A DNA stretch of 64,000 nt from Polytrichum commune. Lineage: Eukaryota > Streptophyta > Polytrichopsida > Polytrichales > Polytrichaceae. Of the stretch, positions 43,302-55,160 are shown one piece after another (position 1 is the stretch's first letter; the number at the start of each line of letters is the position of its first letter). Below the pieces are notes generated by a model, which was not told the origin of the DNA, made no database searches, and saw only the letters and a list, made by a program, of their open reading frames with translations. Where the stretch lies: NCBI GenBank assembly GCA_950295325.1, contig OX485806.1, positions 56,601,169 through 56,665,168 on the forward strand, given 5' to 3'. A program made the translations under genes and the position numbers.

Positions 43302-44297
43302 TGTCGCGCACCTCTCCATGAGGAGTGGCCGAAACACCATGGGCACAAGGGGGACCCCGGAGTGACACCCGGGACTTGTGGCGCCGTTGGTGAGAGGGCC
43401 CAAGTGATCGTAGTGTGGGTGAGGGCCCCGGGCGTTGGGAACGCCTCCCACCCACAAAGACTAGGAGGCATGAGGGTGAGGCCATGAGCTATGCGTAGCT
43501 CATGGCGTGGTGATTCTAGAATGCTCAAGATCACCTCAATCCGAGGTGTGAGCCAGGAGTTATGGCCATTTGAGTGGGGCGCTGTCCCGGGACAGCGCCC
43601 TGGTACAGCAGTGCCTGGGAGTGATTCCCGGGACTGCCAAGGTTCAAACAGGCATAACGTCCTCAATACTTGTCCGAATGGGGCAAGTGAGGAGTCCATC
43701 GGCATCTACGTGAAGCGTAGATGAAGATGAAGTGGTTGGTTGTTATGATCAGACATCATACAAGGAAGTTATGATGGTCTGAAGCTGCTAGGGGGTTCTA
43801 GGCCCAACAGCTAAAGGAAAATGTCCACTTGGCCCCAACTCTTGGTAGAGAGACAAGAGGTTGGTTGACGGTGGGGTAGGGGCCCCGCGTGAAGTCCTAG
43901 AGGCTTATATGGGTGAGGTGGTGTGGCCTCACCCACCCGAGGCCGAACGGCACGGCCTCCATTGGCATTGGCCTAATGTGAGGCCATAGTTGCCTAGTAT
44001 GGTTCGGGTTGTTGTAGTGTTGCTCCGGCAACGCGATGATCAACATAAGATTGGACTTCCATGGATGGAAGTCCACATCTAAGGATTGGCTACTGATTAA
44101 AGGGGTTGGTTAGCGATTGAAGGGGTGAGTCCCGAAAGCAAAGTAGGAGGGTTGGTTCCCCTCCTATGAACTATAAGGTCCGGGGTGAGAGGAGCTTACC
44201 ATTAGCATGGCGGTATGCGAATGGTTAGCGCTCGTAACCTTTGCTAGGAAATGAAAATTGGCAAGATGGTCAAGGAGGGCTAGCAAGGGTTGCGACA
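43302..44297 (+). mobile_element. Solo LTR of the TGTCGCG gypsy family, TSD ATAAA
   Basis: It begins TGTCGCGCACC and ends GGTTGCGACA. ATAAA flanks both sides (43297-43301 and 44298-44302). It is 996 bp and inserted in the pogo-like element, giving the order CACTA, pogo, LTR. Confidence 0.93.
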
Positions 44298-44373
44298 ATA
44301 AATGTTAAACGTGTTAATTGTCAACAAAATGGTATTCCCTTCTTTGTAAATTTGACTCTATAAATGTTAACGA

Positions 44374-44604
44374 ATGAAATACAACCATAATATGGATGAT
44401 AAAAACTACACATCCAGTTACATTCCATCTTATAGTGACTTGCAATCTAGTTTTGGTACCATTAGAAAGTACACGGAATCACGTTCATGTGATGTGTCCA
44501 AGTATGTGGGTTTGTTGGTGCAGATTGAGAAATATTTGCAAGTTGTGCATGCAGATGAATCTCACCAAAGAACCATTGATTCTTACTTCACCCGTGATTT
44601 GTAA
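44374..44604 (+). pseudogene. C-terminal fragment of a pogo/Tigger-like transposase
   Basis: The 76-codon frame contains YSDLQSSFGTIRKY...VSKYVGLLVQIEKYL and ends QRTIDSYFTRDL, like the C-terminal tail of pogo/Tigger transposases. It lies inside the pogo-like terminal repeats. The DNA-binding and DDE parts are gone. Confidence 0.55.
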
Positions 44605-44813
44605 ACTTGATATTGAATAAAGTTTTGATTGGGTTTGCAATTTTATGAATGGTATTCTCTCACAATGACTCTTCATAATTGCTTATATTTATAAATGTTA
44701 AGATTTGTATATTGCTCAAAAAAATAATTTTATAATTGTTAACTGTTAACACCTCTATAAACGTTAACTTTGATCCACTCCCGAGGGTTAACATTTATAG
44801 AAGGTAGACTGTA

Positions 44814-46210
44814 GATGATCTAGTGATTCCATCTTCAAATATTGACGACCTTGGAGGCGAAACCCCTAGATGTGCAAATAACAAAAGTAGAGTTGGAACT
44901 CTTAACTGCAAAACGAGCCCATTTCCATAAACAAAGCGGATGGGAAGGCCAATCTTCTCTAAGTGCAATTGCGTAGAGAGATGTGTTGTTGTGGAACCAT
45001 GCATCTGAACAACGAAGTCGAAGATGAAAGGTGTCTAAGTAGTAACATTCATGGGTGGCAAAAAAAACAATGCGACAAAAAAATATATTGTCATGGTGAG
45101 GAGGAGATCGTAACAAACATGGTGAGTTCCAAACTCATAACTTTTGTGCGAGTAGTTATAGGCCATATTCTATTATTATCCAACAAGTATTAATCCAACA
45201 AAATAGAATATTATATCAATGTAGGCAATTGAATTGGATAGGGCTCCATCACGTGAAGAGATTGAGATGAAGTCGTAGAAACGAAGGGGGGATGAAACAC
45301 GAAAGGCTAGGACAAACCACATGTCTATTGTTTCCTGTGGAAAAAAAAAATTTGACCGCAACTCTTTATCTAATTGTTTGACAAATATGGGCCGAGACCT
45401 ACACATATGAATAAAAGAATTAGAGAATAATATAAAGTTGATGTTGGATGTTCTCAATATTGTGAGGATAAAAAACACAAAAACTGAAAAATAAAACATT
45501 AAACATATGCTACAAGCAACTTGGCAGAGAACCCAAAAGAAAAACAGTCTCCCCTTGAGTTTGAAAATGAAAGCATGGAAAATGAATTGAAGAAAGACCA
45601 AAAGTTTCAATAAACTGTGAAAAATATAGAATTATTTACAATTATGCTTGCAAAGTAATGCGTAGTTAAGTTTGTGTAGTATATGACTATTAATAGTAAT
45701 GTTTGTGAAGTGCAGAACTAGTAGTAGTCATATTTGTGAAATGTATGACTAGCAATAGTCATCATTTTTTGAAATAGTACTAGACGTAGTTATTAATTTA
45801 ATATTTTTACAACAATTGATGAGGTTGCCCATTTCAAATTATAATTATCACTACACAATCATTGTAAAAAACACCTAAGAAAAAAGATGAGTAAGAAGCG
45901 AACAAATGCAACGAGAAGGAAAACAATGTTGATTTAACATCATAGCATGAGGCCCGTCCAAAAATTTGGAAAAAAAGAAAATGAGTCACGGAGGTGGAGA
46001 AACTCCAAATCAACACAAATTATTATAGAAAACCAATGATAAAGATGGAAACTGCAGGGGAGCAAAGGAGCACTAAGATAAAAATTACAAAACACAAAGG
46101 ACCAAGTACAAATAATGTACCGGATAAAGAGGGTAAGAAAAATGAAGGAGGGAAGAAACAACAAAGAGAAGCCACCAAGAATGTAAACATAAATATGCCA
46201 AATTGTGTGA
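44814..46210 (+). pseudogene. Accessory-gene remnant, CACTA copy 2, second part
   Basis: ATTCCATCTTCAAATATTGA (44826) matches 8690 of copy 1. GGCAATTGAATTGGATAGG (about 45223) matches 9565, and the charged stretch at 46060-46180 resembles 24370-24480. So the regions on both sides of the MULE site in copy 1 occur here less than 1 kb apart without a MULE. TGACTA motifs lie at 45680-45770. The DUF8039-like end was not found before the LTR at 46326. Confidence 0.6.
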
Positions 46211-46973
46211 CCATTTAAAATTTCATCAAATCGCATGTTTACTTTTATGGTTTTTCCGTGAGGTTTTGACGTACGTAATCATTGGAACTGTAAGTAGTTG
46301 TAGAGGATAAAGAGGCCCCACCACATGTGAGCATCAATTACCCCCACCCTTCAATTGCGTCCTAGTCCGGGTGGGAAATCAATTACCACATTCTAAGCTT
46401 ACCACTCACATGTGCAAGTACAATTCAAGTGAAGTGGGAGAAGTGGTGTGTATAACACCCTTTTTATTGCCCATGCAAGCACTCACAAATGCTTAATTGC
46501 TACACAATGTCCATTAACAACAAACCCATTAAGCCCCTTTCACTCCCTAATTAATAGCCCTAACTTCCTCCTCTCCATTGAACCCAAGACTCTTAATTGC
46601 AGCCCTACCTTACTACATTGCCTCCCAACTATTGTAGGTTATCCCCCAAGATACCGATTGGTTTCAGTCTAGAGCTAGGAAAACATTAATTATTTGTGCT
46701 CTAAGTTCTCTTCCTGGTGAAGTTCAACACCATCAGGTCATTACTTCCCACTGTTACAGTTGCAGCCCATACAAACGTAGCAAAAACACTACAAGACCTA
46801 ACTAAGCTGCCCATTAGTTTGTAACCAGTCGCGGCAGACTGGCCTAGCCCTCGTTCTCTACCGGTTGAAGCTTCCAACGGCAACCTTCTTCCGCCATTCT
46901 CTTGAATTGGGGGTCCTCGATGGTGTTGCAGCAAGCCACTCCCCCGTCTGTACTCTACGCTGCAGTGCTTCAG

Positions 46974-47946
46974 TGTCGCGCACCTCTCCATGAGGAGTGC
47001 CTGAAACACCATGGGCACAAGGGGGACCCCGGAGTGACACCCGGGACTTGTGGCGCCGTTGGTGAGAGGGCCCAAGTGATCCTAGTGTGGGTGAGGGCCC
47101 CGGGCGTTGGGAACGCCTCCCACCCACAAAGACTAGGAGGCATGAGGGTGAGGCCATGAGCTATGCGTAGCTCATGGCGTGGTGATTCTAGAATGCTCAA
47201 GATCACCTCAATCGGAGGTGTGAGCTAGGAGTTATGGCCATTTGAGTGGGGTGCTGTCCCGGGACAGCGCCCTGGTACAGCAGTGCCTGGGAGTGATTCC
47301 CGGGACTGCCAAGGCTCAAACAGGCATAACTTCCTCAATACTTGTCCGAATGGGGCAAGTGAGGAGTCCATCGGCATCTACGTGAAGCGTAGATGAGGAT
47401 GGAGTGGTTGGTTGTTGTGATCAGACATCATACAAGGAAGTTATGATGGTCTGAAGCTGCTGGGGGGGTTCTAGGCCCAGCAGCTAAGGGAAAATGTCCA
47501 CTTGGCCCCAACTCTTGGTAGAGAGACAAGAGGTTGGTTGGCGGTGGGGTAGGGGCTCCGTGTAGAGTCCTAGAGGCTTATATGGGTGAGGTGGTGTGGC
47601 CTCACCCACCCGAGGCCGAACGGCACGGCCTCCATGGGCATTGGCCCATTGTGAGGCCATAGTTGCCTAGTATGCTTCGGGTTGTTGTAGTGTTGCTCCG
47701 GCAACGCGATGATCAACATAGGATTGGACTTCCATGGATGGAAGTCCACATTGGGGAAATGGGTTACCGATTAAGGGGTGAGCCCCGAAAGCAAAGTAGG
47801 AGGGTTGGTTCCCTCCTATGAACTATTGGTCCGGGGTAAGAGGAGCTATCCATTAGCATGGCGGAATGCGAAGGGTTAGCGCTCGTAACCTTTGCTAGAA
47901 ACGAAAATTGGCAAGATTATTAAGGGACCTAGCAAGGGTTGCGACA
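46974..47946 (+). repeat. 5' LTR of the gypsy element
   Basis: It begins TGTCGCGCACC and ends GTTGCGACA, 973 bp. The only differences from the 3' LTR noticed by eye are single bases, several of them C/T or G/A. Confidence 0.93.
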
Positions 47947-47948
47947 CT

Positions 47949-47960
47949 TGGTATCAGAGC
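47949..47960 (+). promoter_or_regulatory. Primer-binding site for initiator tRNA-Met
   Basis: TGGTATCAGAGC lies two bases after the 5' LTR and is complementary to the 3' end of plant initiator tRNA-Met, the usual primer for plant LTR retrotransposons. Confidence 0.93.
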
Positions 47961-48075
47961 AGGGTTCCAATATTTGAGCTAGCACTTTGAGGGAAGCATG
48001 GCTATCATATAAGCGGGTTATGATGGTGACCCGGGGTTTCCAAAAGGTTGTGAGGCTCAAATTGGAACAAAGATC

Positions 48076-48493
48076 ATGTGTAAATGGAATTTGACCATAC
48101 CATTGGTTCTAATGACAATGGTGGGCATGACGGTGGATTCGGTGAGGAAAATGGAGGAGTGCTTTGAAAAGGCTCCCGCAAACCTCGAAAAGTATTCAGG
48201 GGCTAGAATACCGAATGCACCCAAAACCTTGGAGGGCATTAATGTTGGATTGAAATTTCAATTCGAAATGCTTAGAAGGTGGTGATGTTGAAATGAACTT
48301 GGGGCACATGAGGCACGCGGGGTCTCTTAAGGCGTATATGTGCGAATTTTACACCCAAATGAATGGTACATCTAGGATGGACGAGCTTTCTAAGAAATGC
48401 ATCGTTTTAGGTGGGTTTCAAAAGCGGGTGGTGAAAACCATGTTCAAGACCCCAAAACATCTTGAGGACGTAGTGCGAATCATAAAGATTTGA
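48076..48493 (+). pseudogene. gag remnant of the gypsy element
   Basis: Two short frames give MEECFEKAPANLEKYSGAR and LKAYMCEFYTQMNGTSRMDE...FQKRVVKTMFKTPKHLEDVVRI. The latter resembles the retrotransposon gag capsid region. A stop separates them near 48284, and no zinc knuckle was seen downstream. Confidence 0.55.
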
Positions 48494-48910
48494 AGAGCAT
48501 TGAAGCCGATGTTCCTAAGAAGAAGTTGGACGGCACATCAATACAAACTGGGTTTAGCCGAAAGAGGCCCCAAGGAAATGAGCGCAAGTAGTTTGGCCCA
48601 TTATACCAAGGCAAATCATGCTAGCTCGTGCCGTGGATGAAATGTGAGAAGGTGGTTTGGTGGTACCAAGCTAGATCATATTTGTGCCACGGACGGAGTG
48701 TTAAAAGTTGGCCTTGTGGACCAAGCCAAACTCATGGTGTTGCCGAAGACCAAATGTTAGACGATGGCTTTGTGGCCAAGGCTAGTAGCCTTAAGCCAAG
48801 GCCAACTATTTTATATCTTGAGGCTCAAATGAATGGGACAAACGTCTAATGGGTTGACAAAGAGGCAAGCCATGCCTTCTTGAGCCCAAAACTCATAAGG
48901 GAGTTGGGGC

Positions 48911-49411
48911 TTGCCGATTGGTAGAGCGGGCAAGCCCACCAAGGTGCGGTTTGGAAAGGGCAAACCGCATGAGACAAAGGAGGCCGCGATGCATGTAACC
49001 TTGCAATGTGGGACATTGGATTTTTGTCAAAATTTCACACCAAGTGAAATAGATAAAATGCATGTCATTGTGAAGGCCGCCTTCTTTGAAACTCACATGA
49101 TAGATGTGAGGTGCAAGCCGGTGTGCTTGCGGTGCATTATGATGTGTCATAATGGCAAAGAATTGAAGTTCAAATTAACAATGACTCCTATGGTAGGAGG
49201 ACCTAAGTTGAATTTGGTCTTAATGGACCGAATAAAAATAAATAAAAACATAATGGTCGTGGTTCAATTGGAGCAACTCCAAGGAACGTATGGGGAGGCT
49301 AGGAAAGATGGGCCTCCCCCAAACAACATTGGTGTGATGTTGGTGAAATACAAGGATGTATTCACCAATGTGTTGCCCAAAAAAAAATTACCGCCAAGAA
49401 GTGAAAAATAA
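48911..49411 (+). pseudogene. Protease-to-reverse-transcriptase edge of pol
   Basis: The 166-codon frame includes GGPKLNLVLMDRIKINKN, resembling the segment after the aspartic protease. It ends in LVKYKDVFTNVLPKKKLPPRSE, which corresponds to the N-terminal edge of gypsy reverse transcriptase. The catalytic palm does not follow: from about 49420 the sequence jumps to the C-terminal edge of RT. Confidence 0.6.
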
Positions 49412-49499
49412 CTTTGCTCAACGAGAGATTGAGCTCTTGAGGTATGTGGTGATAAATGAAGTTGGTGGACGAACATGAAGAATGTCAAGGCAATCCAAA

Positions 49500-52400
49500 A
49501 GGAGAATTGACCCTTGATTCAAAAGGGCTTAGGTCATTTGTTGGCCTAGCCAATTAGTACCATAACTTCATTCGAGAGTTTTCTAAGGTTGCTAGGACCT
49601 TATTCAACTTATTGAGGAAAATGGCTATCCCAAGAGTGGGATGAGCCTTGTCACCAAGCCTTTGGGGGGCTCAAAAACAAGTTCTCTTCGCCGCCCGTGC
49701 TTAAGTTCGCGGACTTTGACAAACCTTTTGAGGTGCATACGGGGGCGAGTGACTTTAGCATTGGCGGATGTTGAGGCAAAATGGATGGCCATTGTATATA
49801 AGAGCATGAATCTCGATGGTTGTCCGACCTTGTCCAACTTATGCAAGAAATGGCTATCCCAAAAGTGGGATGAGCTTTGCCACCAAGTCTTTAAGGAGCT
49901 TAAGACCAAGTTTTCTTCGCCGCCCGTGCTCAAGTTTGCGAAATTTGACAAACCTTTTGAGGTGCATACGGGGGCGAGTAACTTTACCATTGGCGGATGT
50001 TGATCCAAGATAGATGCCCATTGCATATGGGAGCATTAAGCTCAAAGGTTGTCAAACCTTGTGCGACTTGTGAAAGAAATGGCTATCCTGTGGTACTTTT
50101 GGGCCACCCCCTTTCGAGGGAGCCTAAAAGTATCACACAAGCCCTTCGGTGAAGGTGGCCTGCATTTGCAGGCGCCCAAGCCGAACCCGAATGATAGGTG
50201 TATAATGTGAGTAGTTAGATTTTTAAGGGAGATTAAATATGCGTCGTAGTACCTCCGGAGGTTGGGCCTTAGTTTTTTACTAGTGTGGCTTTAAACTCCA
50301 CTAACCAATTTCATATCTAGTTCTAACCTTAACCTACAACCTATTCTACGCGCAGACGCACCAGCCTTGAAACCAAGGCAATCCTAATTTGTGAATTGGG
50401 ATGGTTCTGATACACCCAACCGGGTGTGACTCATACCACCCTAACTCAACGAACGGAATAACGACAATTTGATGGACCATTCAATTCTTCCTATTTATTT
50501 ATTTAGTTCTATTTAGTTTTCTAAGCGGGGGAACTTGGCCTAAGTCCCACCCTTCACACAAATTCCTTCTTAATTACTTACTTTTGTTTGCACGTCCTAA
50601 CTTACTACATTAACATATTAGGCATCACCCCTTACCTCGGGTCTCTTGCCAACAAGGGTTTACGATTTATTTTGTATGTTTTGATTGTTAAATGTGTTTA
50701 CACTGGATAGACCACGAAATGCAACTCAATGGGACCAGGGTGACGGGCAACCTGTAGGTTCAACCTGTTGCGCAATCTTCATAAATTGGGGCCATTACTC
50801 CCAATTTATGGGGCCAACAACATAATAGTGGATTTGCGGGTCATTAACCCCACCTTTCCACCAACAACATTCAGAGTGGTCGTGTCGGTGATTAATCCGA
50901 CTTACCACACACGAAACTTGCTAATAAATGAAGCTACTACCACAAAACATACCAAGGGCCCCGAAAACAATGGAATTGGGTACTCCCTTGGCGGTCAAGT
51001 GGTCAAGCCACTTGACCTTACGAGATAGGTGAGTGGGTTTAGAGATGCGTACCTTAGCCGTGCTCCCTCCAATCCTAAATGGAAGGCTTAAGGTTAGTTA
51101 ATTTACCTCAATTTTCCTCGGTTGATTTGGGCTTGATGTAGGCCGAGCCGCTACCTCCTTCCTTGCTCCACTTTCCGAGCGTCGACCTTGCCTCCTTCTT
51201 TGTAACTAGTTTGGTAGTAAGCGTACCTTAGTTAACAATTAAAATATAAAGTGTTATTCTGCCCTGTAATTTAATCCTAAGCATAATATTTATACTTAGT
51301 GCACCAAATTATCTTTCCAATGATCTAAAAATTACTCTAATCGGATAAGAAATGCAAAAGTTATGAGGGTTGGAAGTGTGAGGTCGATTCAACCGACCCT
51401 TCCAACCCACCTATCTACCTTCTAACTTCAAGAATTCATAGCACATTCCTTACTACTTGGATCTAGGCTTTCCTTATACCATTGGAAAGCTATGAACAAG
51501 CTCTAACTAGAAAAATTATGACATCAGCAGGTTAAGCTAATAGAAATTCAGCGGACTCCTTGTAACACAGCAGTCAATCAAGAAGGCTTAAACTATGTAT
51601 CTCGCCTTCAACAATTCATATCTAATTCAAATTTTAGTCAAATCAAACGTTCTATATGACCCTGGAGAGATATTAAAAATATGTATTTGATAAAAATATG
51701 TGATTAGAAAGGTAAGCCGAAGTGAACCCAGCAGGTCCTCTGTAATGCAGCAGTCAACCAAAAGTTCTCAAATTATGTGTCCCATCTTGCACAATTCATA
51801 TCTAATTCAAATCATGCTCAAATCAAATGTTCTAAGCCATTTTGGAAAGCTACACAAAAGTTCTACTTGGGAAAAATATAATTTCTTGGAATTAAAATTC
51901 TTATTGGGCTCGCAGGTCTGATCCAGCAGCCGCTACCCACAAGACCACCTAGTTTTTCTACTCCATCTTTGAAAATCCATAACTAATTGTCATCTCAACC
52001 AAATCACAAATGGGAAACGGCTATGGATAGCTATATGAAATCTCTCTAAGAGAAAAATGATAAGTATCTTGTTCTAGCTTTTGAACTAAGCCTTCAGGGC
52101 ATTGGCAGATGAGGTCTATAATGCCTCTACTCAAAACTCTACCATCCAACCTACCTCTACAAAAGAAGGAATAATTTTGTTGGTGTGTTAATAAACACAC
52201 AACCTAACTAGGAGAGAGAGAGTAGAGGAGGTTCTCAAGCCTTTCTTTTAGACCATTGAGAATACATGCTAAAGGATTTTTTCCTAACTACATTGAAGCA
52301 GGGCTTCGCCCAAAAACTAGAGAAAGAGAGAGAGCTACAAGGTGGAAGGAGGGGTTTTTAAACCCTCTCACAAAAGGGTTGGACCCCTCCTCCACCGGAT

Positions 52401-53380
52401 CCATTTTTCAAACCCTTTCCCGAAATTTTGGCTCGGGGGTTTTCCCGGTTGAGGTTGCCATCCTCTCGCCGAGGTGGCTCCGACAAAAAACCTTTAGAAA
52501 TCTTTCTAATTTTTCCGCCATCGAGTTGGCAAGGGGGCAAGTGGGTAAGTATCCCCCTTGCTCTCTTTCTTTTTTGTCTTCAAAATTCTTCACGCCGATT
52601 TTATCTTCTTACCTAAACCACCTCTAATAGTCTTGTGTGCCTCACACTACTAATAAACTAACACTTGCTTAGCTAGCATTTACTAACATTTGCTTAATAG
52701 CTAGCATCTACTAATATTTGCTTAGCTAGTTGTTTTTACTAGCTAGCATATTTTTTCTACTTTGCTATCTTCTAGCACTACTTAGTTTCATTTTGACCTT
52801 CCTTCTTCTAGGCTAAATGCTAAATGAACTAATTTTTCCTAAATTCCCTATCAATTCTAACTTTTAATGCTAACATTCTAACTAAAAGTGATCCCGCAGA
52901 GTGGTGGACCATTCAAAGGGTTCACATATCCCAAGAGTGGGATGAGCCTTGCCACCAAGTCTTTGAGAAGCTTAAGAGCAAGTTCTCTTCGCTGCCCGTG
53001 CTCAAGTTCGTGGAGTTTGACAAACCTTTTGAGGTGCATACGGGGGCGAGTGACTTTACCATTGGCGGATGTTGAGGCAAGATGGATGGCCATGGCATAT
53101 GAGAGCATGAAGCTCGATGGTTGTCCCACCTTGTGCGACTTGTGGAAGAAATGGCTATCCCAAGAGTGGGATGATGTTTGTCACGAGTCTTTGGGGAGCT
53201 TAATACCAAGTTCTCTTCGCCGTTCGTGCTCAAGTTCGCGGAGCTTGACAAACCTTTCGAGGTGCATACGGGGGTGAATAACTTTGCCAATGGTGGATTA
53301 TGTGTAAGATGGATGGCCATTGCATATGGGAGCATAAAGCTCGATGGTTGTCAAAGAAAACAACCAACTCATGACAAAGA
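49500..53380 (+). pseudogene. RT C-terminal edge and RNase H start, with a 229-bp segment repeated four times
   Basis: After a short RT tail (LRSFVGLAN...HNFIREFSKVARTLFNLLRK, about 49525-49620) a 229-bp unit is repeated at 49621, 49850, 50079 and 53151. The third unit is split by the solo LTR at 50089-52926; removing it and one TSD copy leaves exactly 229 bp. Each unit encodes WDE..HQ.F..LK.KFSSPPVLKF..FDKPFEVHTGAS, the start of the gypsy RNase H domain. Since 229 is not a multiple of three, each unit shifts the frame. Confidence 0.8.
50089..52926. mobile_element. 2.84-kb solo LTR, TSD TATCC, second copy
   Basis: It begins TGTGGTACTTTTGGGCC and ends AAAGGGTTCACA. TATCC flanks both sides (50084-50088 and 52927-52931). 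It is nearly identical to 39446-42416 except for the 133-bp deletion, which has short matching sequence (CCTTACCT/CGG) at its edges. It inserted in the third 229-bp unit of the gypsy pol. Confidence 0.93.
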
Positions 53381-53699
53381 ACTTCTTTGCCGTAATGCAT
53401 TGCTTGAAGATGTGGTGACATTATATGGGGTCGCACAAAGCAAAGGTCTACATGGACAATGTGTCCTAAAAGTATTTTGACATACAAGCGTAAGTGAACG
53501 CCAAGTCATTGCGGAGGCATGATAGTTTGGCGCTTATGAAGGTGGATTTGATCCACAAACCGGACCGTGGAAATGTGGTGCTGGATGCGCGAAGTAGATC
53601 GGAAGAGTTCCAAGCAATGAGAACCATCCAAACCTTGTGGCTAATGTGTGCCGGCAAAGGAAACTTGTAATGCAAGATACGGGAGGGGTAAATTAACTA

Positions 53700-54637
53700 C
53701 CCTAAAGCACTAAAGCTTTTAGGTGAGCTTCGCAAGAGCAAGGTGCTCAAAGAGGTTAAGTTGGTGGACGGATTGTTCAAGTGCAAACAAAGTCGGGTGT
53801 ATGTGCCACAAGGCAAGTTGAGGCTATCGGTTTTGAAGGAGGAATATGATAGTCCTATTGCCGGCCATAGAGGAGAAAGAAAAAGCCGCCATAGAATGGT
53901 GTCAAAGAGGTACCATTGGCGGTGCATAAAGGAAGATATAGCCCACTTTGTGAAGGCTTGAATCAAAGTGCCAAGTGAACCGAGCCTCTTACCAAAAGCA
54001 AGGCGGCTTCTTGCAACCGTTGCCTATCCCGTTGGCGCCATGGCATGGTATGTGCATGGACTTGATCACAAGTTTGCCGGAGTCACATGGGTATGATGCC
54101 ATCTTATTGATGGTAGAGCGGTTTGCCAAGTGGGCACACATGGTGCCGATTGTGGGAACCGCCACCGCGTTGGAGACCGCATAGCCTTTTCTCAAAGGAT
54201 GGTTGAGGCACCACGGGTTGCCAAGAGTGATTGTGTGGGATCAAGATCCAAAGTTCACAAGTGCATTTTCAATGCATTTCTCTAAGGAGGTCGGAATGAA
54301 ACTAAGGTTTAGCATGACCTTGCATTCCCAAATGAATGGGAAATCGGAACGTGTGAATGGAGTCTTGAAGCAATACTTGAGGAACTTGGTGGGGGCGGAC
54401 CAAGGAGATTGGGCGGACTATGTGGGTCGAGCGGAGTGTAATTGCAATGTAGCCACGCACTTGGCTACCAAGGGGTGGTCTTTCGTGGTGGCTTATGGAG
54501 TGGATGCGCTCCAACCTATTAACCTAGCTCTCGAGGGGGCACATTCAACACTAGAGTTCAACCAAGATGGTGAGGACTTGGCCAAGAAGCGTGAACAAGT
54601 CTTGGAGATGACCAAGTTGTTGGTGGAGAAAGCCTGA
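53700..54637 (+). pseudogene. Integrase of the gypsy element
   Basis: The zinc-binding region reads YDSPIAGHRGERKSRHRMVSKRYHW...EDIAHFVKA then a stop where the C-x-x-C pair would be (about 53960). The catalytic core follows: WHGMCMDLITSLPESHGYDAILLMV (54040-54115) and, in the next frame, HGLPRVIVWDQDPKFTSAF...SERVNGVLKQYLRNL (54209-54390). The D-D-E residues appear to be kept, but frames are interrupted by stops at 53961 and 54182. It joined element cDNA to the host genome when intact. Confidence 0.8.
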
Positions 54638-54639
54638 AG

Positions 54640-55160
54640 GTGCTACGGAGTGCAAATCAATGCCGGAAGACGCGAAGTGGAGTATGAGGTGGGCCAAAAG
54701 GCGTTGTTGAATGTGAACAACTTCACTTAGCCGGAAGGCCTCACTCCAAAGTTCATGTCCAAAATTGGAGCTTCGTTTTCCATTGTGGAACAAGTGTTCA
54801 AGGACATATATAAGTTGGAATTACCGCCGGAGATCAAAGTGCATCCGACATTTCATGTCTCATTACGAAAGTCATTTTAGGACGACACCTTGTGGCCCGA
54901 TCACAAGCAAGTGATTAGGCCACCTCCCGACCTTGTGGACGTCATTTGGAACATGAGGTAAGAGGGCATCCTCAAGTGTAGGAAGCCCAAGTGAAAAGGA
55001 AAGAAAAAGTACAAAGGAATACTTGGTGAAATGGTGAGGATACCATGAGAAAAAAACCGCTTGGGTGGCGGCAAGAGACATGGTCAACACCAATGAATTG
55101 GTGAAGCACTTTGAAGAAACTGAGGCTAGACATTCCAATAAAAAGAAGCGTAGGCATTGA
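54640..55160 (+). pseudogene. Integrase C-terminus and chromodomain-like end
   Basis: Broken frames read LTPKFMSKIGASFSIVEQVF...PTFHVSL (about 54740-54870). Further on they read EYLVKW, a TGA stop, then GYHEKKTAWVAARDMVN...LVKHFEE (55018-55122). The YLVKW-x-GY...W...L pattern is that of the chromodomain at the integrase end of chromoviruses, which guides insertion into heterochromatin. Confidence 0.7.

Larger units (their letters stand above)
43211..44811. mobile_element. pogo-like (Tc1/mariner) element, TSD TA, with nested solo LTR
   Basis: The left end reads CAGTCCACCCTCTATAAAT. The right end, reverse-complemented, reads CAGTCTACCTTCTATAAAT. TA flanks both sides. This end type is characteristic of plant pogo-like elements (Emigrant/Lemi class). 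Without the nested LTR (43302-44297) it is about 600 bp and carries only a C-terminal scrap of transposase. Its flanks rejoin to match the accessory gene of copy 1 near 8680. Confidence 0.82.
34532..46325. mobile_element. CACTA transposon, copy 2, heavily nested; right end not found
   Basis: It starts CACTACAAGGAAAACAC at 34532 followed by TGACTA motifs. Next come remnants of the TNP2 N-terminal part (about 35430-35690), the SET segment (about 35740-35960) and the transposase-associated domain (about 36165-36355). These match copy 1 in the same order and strand. Accessory-gene remnants lie at 42422-43208 and 44814-46210. It is interrupted by a nested LTR pair (36451-38786), a solo LTR (39446-42416) and a pogo-like element (43211-44811). 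No MULE is present. The right terminus may lie beyond the LTR that starts at 46326. Confidence 0.65.
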
